A stretch of 5,508 bases of DNA, from positions 295 to 5,802 of the forward strand of contig DPJP01000089.1 of assembly GCA_003542955.1 (NCBI GenBank), given 5' to 3'. The position numbers were made by a program, and so were the translations under genes. Within the stretch, counting starts at the first letter, position 1. The number at the start of each line of letters is the position of its first letter. Positions 1 to 5,470 of the stretch are shown one piece after another. The notes under the pieces were generated by a model. The model was not told the origin of the DNA. It saw only the letters and a program-made list of their open reading frames with translations, and did not search any database. This DNA comes from Armatimonadota bacterium. Lineage in GTDB: Bacteria > Armatimonadota > Zipacnadia > Zipacnadales > UBA11051.

Positions 1-148
1 CTGTGGCCCGCGTCTGGGCCAACGCGTGCGGGACGTGCGTGTCGCTGAAATGCAGGAATGTGAGGTCATCGACGGCCAGGCACAGCCCGCCGGCAAACAG
101 CAGTGCTACGAGGCAGTAGATCACGTGCAAGCGCAGAAGTTTCATCAT
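1..148 (-). CDS. Exported calcineurin-like metallophosphoesterase, N-terminal fragment (runs off left edge)
   Basis: Only the first 49 codons are in the window; the gene continues past the left edge. The reading starts MMKLLRLHVIYCLVALLFAG, a signal peptide with a basic start and a hydrophobic core (residues about 8-25). Cleavage is plausible after the CLA just before VDD. Residues 30-40 read TFLHFSDTHVP, whose D36-x-H38 is the first metal-binding motif of calcineurin-like phosphoesterases (DxH, binding a two-metal centre). These enzymes hydrolyse phosphomonoesters or phosphodiesters; the substrate cannot be inferred here. The start is fixed well: an in-frame TGA lies two codons upstream (152-154), leaving ATG at 148 or the adjacent ATG at 145. 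A weak AGGGA-type ribosome binding site precedes 148 by about 11 bases. The remaining metal-binding motifs (GD, GNH, H, GHxH) lie outside the window, so the family call rests on one motif plus the signal peptide. Confidence 0.72.
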   Translation of the reverse strand, partial: MMKLLRLHVIYCLVALLFAGGLCLAVDDLTFLHFSDTHVPHALAQTRAT

Positions 149-517
149 CTGTCAGACCATCCCTGTCATGTCCGGTGGCGCCGTGCAGCCATCGCCCCCC
201 TGCCGCGCAGAGCATGACGCCCATGCCGATGCCACCCGCCGCGCAAGCGCTCCGGGGGCCGGGACACATGTAGGTCACGAGCGGGCAGATGGCAGTCCTT
301 GACGCAAGACAGCAGCGCCCCTGTCGCCCGAAGCCCGATAACAAGGCGCACACTTCCCTCGAACACGCCTGCTTCCCTGCACTGCCGACCCGACCACCGC
401 ACATCTGCCGTCGGAGCCAACTGCCTGCCACGCCGGTGGGCTGGATACTCCCCGGAGGCCACCACCACCTGTGGTGAATGCCTTTGCAGACCCCGTTGCT
501 CACGGCAGGCGCTCAAA
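149..517. other. Gene-free spacer with several inverted repeats
   Basis: This 369-base stretch separates the stop of the thioredoxin-CcdA gene from the start of the phosphoesterase gene, both on the minus strand. Open frames exist in it on both strands, but their translations are rich in Arg, Cys and His, show no domain or membrane pattern, and are what GC-rich non-coding DNA gives by chance. Small dyads are visible: CACCAC-CT-GTGGTG at 463-476, and GCATG/CATGC (212-216 with 222-226) nested inside GGTGGC/GCCACC (174-179 with 231-236). None is followed by a T-run on either strand, so no classical terminator can be called. The promoter of the phosphoesterase gene presumably lies here, but no clear -35/-10 pair was found. 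Confidence 0.5.
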
Positions 518-1693
518 TCAGCCCGCGGCGCGAGGAAATGCCAGCACCAGAAAGTACACTCCCGCGGCCAGGAAAAGCAGCCCCATCGCCAGCTTCGTCC
601 GTCCTGCCTGCCCGCGCGCCACGGCCGCCAGCCATTTCGAGGACAGCCCTCTCATCACCAGGAACAGCAGCACCAGAAGCGGCAGAACGAACATGAAGTC
701 GTAGAGCAGGAGCCAGCGGAGAGCATCTCCCCGCGTCGCGCTGGCACTGAACATGTAGATAATCGCCGGGATATAGACCTGCCCCGTGCAGGCCAGCTCA
801 AGCGCTGCCACACCCGCTCCCGCCACGAACGCCGCCGGCACAACCAGTCGCGCCCGCAGACCCTCCCGTATCAGCGTGTGCGTCCCCCGCCTCAGCGACG
901 CCGGGATCTGCAGCGACGTCTCCGCTGTCAGCCCCTCGCGGATGCGCTGGTAGTCTTTCAATGTCACGGCCGCAAAGCCCATGCATGCCACCGCGATCAC
1001 GCCCTGCACCGCCTGCCGAACGCCGCCGAAGGCGTCCAGCAGATGCAGGGCGTGTAACAGGCCGAGACCAAGCGAGAAGTAGGCCGCGAACACGCCGGCA
1101 GTGAAGGCCAGACCGGTGATCAGCGTCACCCGCTTGCCGAACCCCATCATCCCGAGGTAGCTCAGGAAGAAGACAAGCGTTGCGATCGCGCAGGGGTTGA
1201 GCGCGTCGAGCAAGCCGGCGCCGAGTACCGGCAGCAGACCGAAGCGCCGGAGCTGCAACGGCAACGTGTTCCGGGCGTGGCCGCGGATCTGTGTCGCCTT
1301 CTCGTGCAGATCGGGCGTCCCGGTGGCACGGTGCGACGCCAGCATAGCGGCCACCGTCGCCTCGGAGAGTTGGTCGCGCTCGAGGTAGGTCTCACCCAGC
1401 AGCAGCGCCGGAGCGGCGGGCAGCCTGTCCTTGGGGATGCCCGCCACCGTCAGCAGCGCATCGGCAAGCTCGTAATCCGCCGGCCGGTACAGGTCCAGGC
1501 TGAGCAGCTTGACCTGCGGGTCGTTCTCCAGCAGCGTTTCCACGATGCTGTCCGGCTTCGCACAGGCCGGGCATCTGGCCTTCCAGAAGTAGTATGCGTG
1601 AACGGTTGGTGCGCCCTGGACCGCGCTGAGGCACAAGGTGCTCAGCAGCAAGGCTCCCAGGGCGCTCCGCCACAATCGGTACCAGTCGTGCAA
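518..1693 (-). CDS. Exported thioredoxin-like domain fused to CcdA/DsbD-type transmembrane domain
   Basis: About 391 residues from a TTG start at 1693. Residues 1-27 form a signal peptide (basic RLWR, then a Leu/Ala-rich core, likely cut after VQG). Residues about 28-120 resemble thioredoxin: AYYFWKARCPACAKP carries a C41-P-A-C44 redox pair and APALLL supplies the usual cis-proline (P95). Residues about 150-386 hold some six membrane segments. The first contains GLLDALNPCAIATLVFFLSY (Cys168) and the fourth ELACTGQVYIPAI (Cys302), matching the two membrane cysteines of the CcdA/DsbD family. The likely role is to pass electrons from cytoplasmic thioredoxin through the membrane to its own outer thioredoxin domain, and so to periplasmic disulfides or cytochrome c maturation. 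The domain order is the reverse of classical DsbD, where thioredoxin is C-terminal. The frame stays open to a GTG at 1798, but that extension has no ribosome binding site, reads unlike a signal peptide and covers a hairpin. The TTG has GAGGGGG seven bases upstream (1701-1707). Confidence 0.82.
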   Translation of the reverse strand: MHDWYRLWRSALGALLLSTLCLSAVQGAPTVHAYYFWKARCPACAKPDSIVETLLENDPQVKLLSLDLYRPADYELADALLTVAGIPKDRLPAAPALLLGETYLERDQLSEATVAAMLASHRATGTPDLHEKATQIRGHARNTLPLQLRRFGLLPVLGAGLLDALNPCAIATLVFFLSYLGMMGFGKRVTLITGLAFTAGVFAAYFSLGLGLLHALHLLDAFGGVRQAVQGVIAVACMGFAAVTLKDYQRIREGLTAETSLQIPASLRRGTHTLIREGLRARLVVPAAFVAGAGVAALELACTGQVYIPAIIYMFSASATRGDALRWLLLYDFMFVLPLLVLLFLVMRGLSSKWLAAVARGQAGRTKLAMGLLFLAAGVYFLVLAFPRAAG

Positions 1694-1700
1694 CGCTGGC

Positions 1701-1707
1701 CCCCCTC
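1701..1707 (-). promoter_or_regulatory. Ribosome binding site that supports a TTG start
   Basis: On the minus strand GAGGGGG lies seven bases before TTG at 1693. It is the only good Shine-Dalgarno-like sequence near the start of the thioredoxin-CcdA frame. No ATG is present between the upstream limit of the frame and the signal peptide. A second TTG at 1675 would cut away part of the basic n-region and is less likely. Confidence 0.5.
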
Positions 1708-1756
1708 GCCACAGGCCGGATTCAGGCGGCCCGCTACCCGCCCCCCGACAGCAGGA

Positions 1757-1786
1757 GAGCCCTTCCGTATCACGACAGAAGGGCTC
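1757..1786. terminator. Hairpin between prepilin-like and thioredoxin-CcdA genes; possible weak terminator
   Basis: A perfect 9-bp inverted repeat, GAGCCCTTC (1757-1765) and GAAGGGCTC (1778-1786), with a 12-base loop. After one mismatch two further G-C pairs can form. It sits downstream of the prepilin-like stop (1833) and upstream of the likely start of the next gene (1693), the place expected for a terminator or an RNA-stabilising hairpin. There is no T-run after it on either strand, so intrinsic termination is doubtful. It could instead be an attenuator or a 3'-end-protecting stem. Confidence 0.4.
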
Positions 1787-1832
1787 CCCAGATATCACGC
1801 ATCACGTGGCCGGCAATCGGACTATGCCGGTG

Positions 1833-2468
1833 CTAGTGGATCGACCACTTCGCATCATTGTAGCGTATAGACTGCAGCGAGAACCACTTCGAGTGACCGT
1901 CCAGGAATCCATAGTTCTGCCCGCCGTTGTGCGTCGGCGAGCTGCTCGAGTAGTAGGCGCCGCCGGCACGGAACTGGTCGTAGACGTCTGGCGTGTAGTT
2001 CGACGTACACCAGCCGCACAAGGCATCCCACACCGTGATGACGTCGGACGGGCTCTCAACTGAGCCCAGGGCCGTGAACCAGAGGTTGGCGTTGTAGTCA
2101 TACGAAATGTTGGAGCTCGATGTGAACCCGAGATCGTACACACCGTCGCTCGGATAGCTCGAGCCCGTGCGGCTCGGGCACTTGAACAACTGCACGTTCT
2201 TGCAGTAGGGAGCGATGCCGTGGAACCAGTAGAAGCAGTTGTCACTTCTGCCGTTGATCGGGTAGTAGTACAGCGGTGGACAGGTCTCATCGTAGTCCTG
2301 ACAGTACTGCATCAACGCCAAGCCGAGTTGCTTGGTGTTTGACAGGCAGTTCGTCTGCCGCGCCTTCTCTCTCGCTCGCGCAAACACCGGGAACAGGATC
2401 GCCGCGAGTATCGCGATGATCGCGATGACGACCAGCAACTCAATCAGTGTGAACCCACGTCGTCTCAT
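1833..2468 (-). CDS. Type IV pilin-like / type II secretion G-like protein with H-X9-DG motif (DUF1559-like)
   Basis: 211 residues. [10 protein letters not shown] is a class III prepilin leader: a short basic leader, Gly5 at the cleavage site, Phe6 as the N-methylated first residue and Glu at mature position 5. It is followed by a hydrophobic helix to about residue 26. [13 protein letters not shown] and [21 protein letters not shown] continue the helix as in large Armatimonadota and Planctomycetes families of pseudopilins. [13 protein letters not shown] (about 88-100) is another family landmark. H180-(X9)-D190-G191 near the C-terminus is the H-X9-DG motif. The protein would be processed by a prepilin peptidase and assembled in, or displayed from, the membrane; its actual job in these lineages is unknown. 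It has eight cysteines, including C151-G-W-C154. The start is ATG with GGAGAGG about ten bases upstream. The next gene on the same strand is the thioredoxin-CcdA protein, with a hairpin between them. Confidence 0.9.
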   Translation of the reverse strand: MRRRGFTLIELLVVIAIIAILAAILFPVFARAREKARQTNCLSNTKQLGLALMQYCQDYDETCPPLYYYPINGRSDNCFYWFHGIAPYCKNVQLFKCPSRTGSSYPSDGVYDLGFTSSSNISYDYNANLWFTALGSVESPSDVITVWDALCGWCTSNYTPDVYDQFRAGGAYYSSSSPTHNGGQNYGFLDGHSKWFSLQSIRYNDAKWSIH

Positions 2469-2484
2469 TCTGGCTCATCCTCTC

Positions 2485-2498
2485 CAATCACGTGATTG
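2485..2498. promoter_or_regulatory. 14-bp perfect palindrome beside the prepilin ribosome binding site
   Basis: CAATCACGTGATTG is a perfect 14-bp palindrome centred on CACGTG. On the minus strand its last bases run straight into the GGAGAGG ribosome binding site of the prepilin-like gene. The position suits an operator for a dimeric regulator, or a site blocking translation if it folds in RNA. No regulator gene lies in the window, so the binding partner is unknown. Confidence 0.4.
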
Positions 2499-2501
2499 TC
2501 C

Positions 2502-2511
2502 TCTGTACAGA
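2502..2511. promoter_or_regulatory. 10-bp perfect palindrome upstream of the prepilin-like gene
   Basis: TCTGTACAGA is a second perfect palindrome, only three bases from the 14-bp one and of unrelated sequence. It lies 34 bases upstream of the prepilin start. A 10-bp palindrome alone can arise by chance; the pairing with its neighbour makes it worth recording as a possible operator. Confidence 0.25.
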
Positions 2512-2629
2512 ACATCCCCACTCGCCGTTTACGCCGTATCTCCTTTTCTGCACCCACGTGTGCGACTCCTGCAGGTCTGGTACTTTTTTCGCCCCGAGCC
2601 CTGAATTTTCTGTGGTAGCGCGCTACAAC

Positions 2630-3700
2630 CTACAGGCGCGCCGGCTCGTGCGTACACGCAGACGCGTGAGCCGCCGCCAGAAACGCCTCGTACTCCAGCG
2701 CATCGTCCACTGTCAGTCCAGGCTCGCGCCCCTCCCGGATCGCGCCCACGAAGTCCCGGCAGTACAGCTCGTGTGAAGCTGGGCTGATGCTGACCATGTC
2801 CAAGCCCCCCCGCTCGTACTCGTCATCATCGCTGTAGTCGCCCCACAGGAAGAACCTGTCGCCATGCGCGAAATCAACATGCAGCACACCCTCGCTGCCG
2901 ATGATCTCATACCGCGAGTCCGCATTCGGCAGCGACTTCGTCGCCGTACGGCCCACCACAGCCGTGCCCACCGCACCGTTGGTGAACTCCATCGACACCA
3001 GCGCCATGTCCTCGATGCTTGCGATCCGGTAGCTCTCATAGAAGAACGTATCGGTCTCCGCATACACGCTGCGCAGCGGCGCCCCCGCGAAGGCACGCAT
3101 CGCCAGGAACACATACCCCCCGAAGTTTGCCAGCTCCCCTACCGACGCCTCGCCCGCCTCCACACGCCGCCGGGCTTCATCCTCGGTGATCGTGAACCGC
3201 GGGCCCTTGCACTGCAGCAGCGTCCCGTTGAGCACGCGCACCCGGCCCACCGCGCCGCCGCCAACCTGCTCGATCGCCCGCATCATGGGCTGGGTGAAGC
3301 GCGCCGCATGATAGCCGAATGTGAACCTGACGCCTGCCGCCCGCACCGCCACCGCAATCCGCTCCGCGCCCTCGGCATCCGCTGAGATCGGCTTCTCACT
3401 CATCACATGAATGCCCCGCGCGCACATCTGCTCGACGACCTCGGGATTCCTCAACGGCGGGATGCACAGCGACACGAAGTCAATGCCCCCCACGTCGAGC
3501 AGCCGGGCATAGTCGGCGAGGTACTCCACCCCGCAGGCGCCCGCAAACTCGCGCCCGCGGGTACGTGCGGCCTCGGAGGCGTCAGGCAGGTCCGAAACGC
3601 CCACCACCTCGACGTCCGCCATCCTCGCCATTGCCCCCGCGAACGCCCCCTGGTGCCCATACTCAAAGCCGATGATACCGCACCGGAGCTTCTCGCTCAT
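2630..3700 (-). CDS. Gfo/Idh/MocA-family oxidoreductase, divergent member
   Basis: 356 residues, the usual family length. The N-terminal half is a Rossmann fold (LRCGIIGFEYGHQ at 5-17, then strand EVVGVSD at 31-37). IHVMSEKPIS places the family lysine at K103 within EKP. The C-terminal half (about 125-356) is the alpha/beta substrate and dimer domain, with YEIIGSEGVLHVDF at 264-277 as in relatives. Two landmarks are altered. The nucleotide-binding GxGxxG reads G11-F-E-Y-G15. Where relatives have an H-x-x-D motif after the glycine (as in GxHxxDxxxW), this protein has GGYVFLAMRAF, with Tyr196 and Leu199 at the His and Asp places. It is therefore a plausible NAD(P)-dependent sugar or polyol dehydrogenase of unknown substrate, or one with altered chemistry. 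The start is firm: ATG with GGAGGT six bases upstream, inside the end of the preceding gene and overlapping its stop as ATGA, which implies translational coupling. Confidence 0.88.
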   Translation of the reverse strand: MSEKLRCGIIGFEYGHQGAFAGAMARMADVEVVGVSDLPDASEAARTRGREFAGACGVEYLADYARLLDVGGIDFVSLCIPPLRNPEVVEQMCARGIHVMSEKPISADAEGAERIAVAVRAAGVRFTFGYHAARFTQPMMRAIEQVGGGAVGRVRVLNGTLLQCKGPRFTITEDEARRRVEAGEASVGELANFGGYVFLAMRAFAGAPLRSVYAETDTFFYESYRIASIEDMALVSMEFTNGAVGTAVVGRTATKSLPNADSRYEIIGSEGVLHVDFAHGDRFFLWGDYSDDDEYERGGLDMVSISPASHELYCRDFVGAIREGREPGLTVDDALEYEAFLAAAHASACTHEPARL

Positions 3701-4728
3701 GAGCCCACCTCCACTGCCTGCCCGGTCCGCAGGGACTGCGCCCCTGCCAGCACGCCCTTGAGCACGCCCAGGGAGAACTCAAGCGGGATCGGCGGATCAC
3801 CGCCCGTGCGGATGGCGTTGACGAACTCGCGTATCTCGCACGCGAACGGCATGTCGGGGTCGTCGGGGCTCCAACTGATGTGCGCGCCCGGCACGCTGAA
3901 GCCGCCCGAGTTCCACAGGCTCATCGAGTGGGTCAGCCGATCGCTCAAGTCAATGGTGCCCTCCGTCCCCACCACGTACAGCTCACAGTGGAAGGGGTAC
4001 CCCGGCGGCTGCATGATCCGGTTCTCCTCACTCTGCGCCATCGCCCCGGAGGCGAACCGCACCGTACACGTCACATACTCATGCACCGGGAGCCATTCCT
4101 GCCCCGGATGTGAGCGCGCGTGCACCCGCACCGGCGAGCTGTCAAAGAGCCACGAGAGCAGGTCGAAGCTGTGCATCCCGTTATGCACCAGCAGCCAGTC
4201 CGCGGCCCTTTCCGCGTATGCCTCCGCCTGCTCGGGCCGCCAGAACGCAGACGCGGGGCTGCAGTACCGCGCATACACGAGCTCCCCGATCCGCCCCGCG
4301 TCGAGCGTCCGCTTGAGTGCGAGCATCTTCGGGTCCCAGCGCAGGCTCTGCGCGCACATCGCCAGCCGCCCACTGTCCTGCGACGCCGTCACGACCGCTT
4401 CGCCCTCGGCCGCCGTCATCGCGAAGGGCTTCTCGATGAGTGCGTGCTTGCCGGCCCTCAGCGCCGCAACGGCAATCTCCGCATGGACCTCGTCGATGGC
4501 GCAGATGTCAACCATGTCGATGTCGTCGCGATCAAGCACATCCGCATAAACGGCGTACACGTCGCTGATGCCCGCTGCCCGCGCGAACGCCTCCGCCCGC
4601 TCCGCCGACACATCACAACACGCGACCAGCTCCGCCTCGGGCACGTGCCTGTAGCCGGCCAGATGATTGCCCGATATCCCCCCACAGCCAATCAGCGCAA
4701 CCCGAGTTGGAGCATCCGCCGGCTGCAT
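3697..4728 (-). CDS. Gfo/Idh/MocA-family oxidoreductase, canonical member
   Basis: 343 residues from the ATG at 4728. VALIGCGGISGNH (10-22) is a full GxGxxG NAD(P)-binding loop with the family's following His. HALIEKPFA carries the EKP motif with K100. VHNGMHSFDLLSWLF holds H186-x-x-D189, the usual catalytic pair of the family. ELYVVGTEGTIDLSD belongs to the C-terminal sheet domain. The enzyme should oxidise a sugar, sugar acid or cyclitol in the cytoplasm using NAD(P); the substrate cannot be told from sequence alone. The frame is open upstream to 4836, but that extension is Arg-rich and unlike the family. The chosen ATG directly precedes the Rossmann strand and has AAGGGGTGA (4739-4747) ten bases upstream. 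It is the first gene of a two-gene unit with the divergent paralogue, joined by an ATGA overlap. A secreted binding-like protein is encoded divergently. Confidence 0.9.
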   Translation of the reverse strand: MQPADAPTRVALIGCGGISGNHLAGYRHVPEAELVACCDVSAERAEAFARAAGISDVYAVYADVLDRDDIDMVDICAIDEVHAEIAVAALRAGKHALIEKPFAMTAAEGEAVVTASQDSGRLAMCAQSLRWDPKMLALKRTLDAGRIGELVYARYCSPASAFWRPEQAEAYAERAADWLLVHNGMHSFDLLSWLFDSSPVRVHARSHPGQEWLPVHEYVTCTVRFASGAMAQSEENRIMQPPGYPFHCELYVVGTEGTIDLSDRLTHSMSLWNSGGFSVPGAHISWSPDDPDMPFACEIREFVNAIRTGGDPPIPLEFSLGVLKGVLAGAQSLRTGQAVEVGS

Positions 4729-4885
4729 TGTACGCAGTTCACCCCTTCGCAGAGTAGAAGGCTCGGTCTCGCACCGAATCCGGGCTCTGGTCGGCGCCAC
4801 GGCAGGTTTCGACGCCTGCCGGCTCGAATCATTCATCCTGCCGCTTCGCAGTGCAGGTCGCTTCTGCCCGGGAGGTCAACTCGCC
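4729..4885. promoter_or_regulatory. Divergent intergenic region with inverted and direct repeats
   Basis: This 157-base spacer must hold the promoters of both the oxidoreductase unit (minus) and the secreted-protein gene (plus). It contains CGGCAGG (4800-4806) with CCTGCCG (4815-4821), a 7-bp stem with an 8-base loop; an overlapping TTCGA (4808-4812) / TCGAA (4824-4828) pair; TCGGT (4763-4767) / ACCGA (4773-4777); and CTTCGCAG twice in direct orientation (4745-4752 and 4844-4851), one near each gene. No convincing -35/-10 pair was found on either strand. The repeats are candidates for a shared operator. Confidence 0.4.
4871..4876 (+). promoter_or_regulatory. Strong ribosome binding site fixing the start of the secreted protein
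   Basis: GGAGGT lies nine bases before the ATG at 4886. The reading frame is open upstream to 4667, but the extension has no signal peptide and overlaps the opposite-strand oxidoreductase gene. This site together with the signal peptide right after 4886 decides the start. Confidence 0.75.
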
Positions 4886-5470
4886 ATGCGGCTCCACCTG
4901 CCATGCGCTCTCCTGATGTCCGTCGCCATCCTCGCCCCCGTCGCTCACTGCCAGGGACTGCTCCCCGTCAAGAACCCCGGCTTCGAGGAGACCGGGGCCG
5001 GGGAGAACCCCACAGGCCCGGAGTGGGAGGCCAGGGACGCCCCGCCGGGCTGGTCGGTCTGGCGGATCGCGCCGGGCACGGGGCGCTTCTGGCGCGATGA
5101 GAGCCTGGTGCACTCGGGCAAGCTCTCCGCGGCGATGACCGGCGGTGACTGCATGTGCTACATCGCGCGGGCCCCCGTCACACCGGGGAAGCAGTACGTC
5201 GGCTGGGCGCATATCTACGTCACGGGTGCGACGCCCCCGCGCAAAACGACCCTCGACCTGCGTTGGAGCGACGCCAACGGCGCATGGCACGCCGGCGGGC
5301 AGAACGTCTCGACGGAGGTCCGCACAGTCGGCGAGTGGAGCCGCGTGACCGTGGCCGCGGAGGCGCCGGAGGGGGCTGCATCCGCGGTCGTGCTGATCGT
5401 CGTCGACAAGCAGCGCGAGGGCGAGACAACCTGGTGCGATGACGTCTTCCTGGCGGAGGTGGGGGAGTAG
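4886..5470 (+). CDS. Secreted single-domain protein, carbohydrate-binding jelly-roll-like (CBM4/9 type)
   Basis: 194 residues. Residues 1-23 (MRLHLPCALLMSVAILAPVA followed by HCQ) form a signal peptide, with cleavage likely near AHC. A lipoprotein is unlikely because His precedes that Cys. The mature part begins LLPVKNPGFEETG and has the order typical of galactose-binding-like carbohydrate-binding modules: an opening NPGFEE (30-35), a PPGWSVW segment (53-59), VHSGKLSAAM (75-84), a VTPGKQYVGWAHIYV strand (98-112), WSRVTVAAEAPEGAASAVV (151-169) and a closing WCDDVFLAEV (183-192). No catalytic domain is attached, so it probably binds a glycan outside the cell or at the surface, or acts as a small accessory subunit. 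Cysteines 89, 91 and 184 could form one disulfide. It is transcribed away from the two oxidoreductases, suggesting shared control. The family assignment rests on pattern only. Confidence 0.7.
   Translation: MRLHLPCALLMSVAILAPVAHCQGLLPVKNPGFEETGAGENPTGPEWEARDAPPGWSVWRIAPGTGRFWRDESLVHSGKLSAAMTGGDCMCYIARAPVTPGKQYVGWAHIYVTGATPPRKTTLDLRWSDANGAWHAGGQNVSTEVRTVGEWSRVTVAAEAPEGAASAVVLIVVDKQREGETTWCDDVFLAEVGE

Noticed and set aside
463..476. CACCACCTGTGGTG dyad as a terminator of the thioredoxin-CcdA gene
   Set aside because: The two-base spacer cannot form a normal loop without losing stem pairs, and no T-run follows.
66..516. Two minus-strand open frames (66-503 and 166-516) in the gap before the phosphoesterase
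   Set aside because: Their translations are rich in Arg, Cys and Gly with no domain pattern. The first overlaps the phosphoesterase signal peptide in another frame, and neither has a good ribosome binding site.
299..1057. Long plus-strand open frame antisense to the thioredoxin-CcdA gene
   Set aside because: It gives an Arg/His/Gln-rich product with no membrane or domain pattern and mirrors the opposite-strand coding sequence, as expected of a GC-rich shadow frame.
2615..2626. GTAGCGCGCTAC palindrome just after the oxidoreductase stop as a terminator
   Set aside because: Only a 4-bp stem with a 4-base loop is possible, and on the transcribed strand it is followed by an A-rich, not U-rich, stretch.
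4729..4836. N-terminal extension of the canonical oxidoreductase up to 4836
   Set aside because: The extra 36 residues are Arg-rich and unlike the family. The ATG at 4728 lies right before the Rossmann strand and has a good ribosome binding site.
4886..4960. Lipoprotein signal in the secreted protein (VAHC)
   Set aside because: A lipobox needs a small residue (Gly, Ala or Ser) before the Cys; here it is His, so an ordinary signal peptide fits better.
3407..5100. Long plus-strand frames (3407-4549 and 4120-5100) antisense to the oxidoreductases
   Set aside because: Both are shadows of strongly supported minus-strand genes with clear family motifs, and their own translations look like low-complexity shadow sequence.
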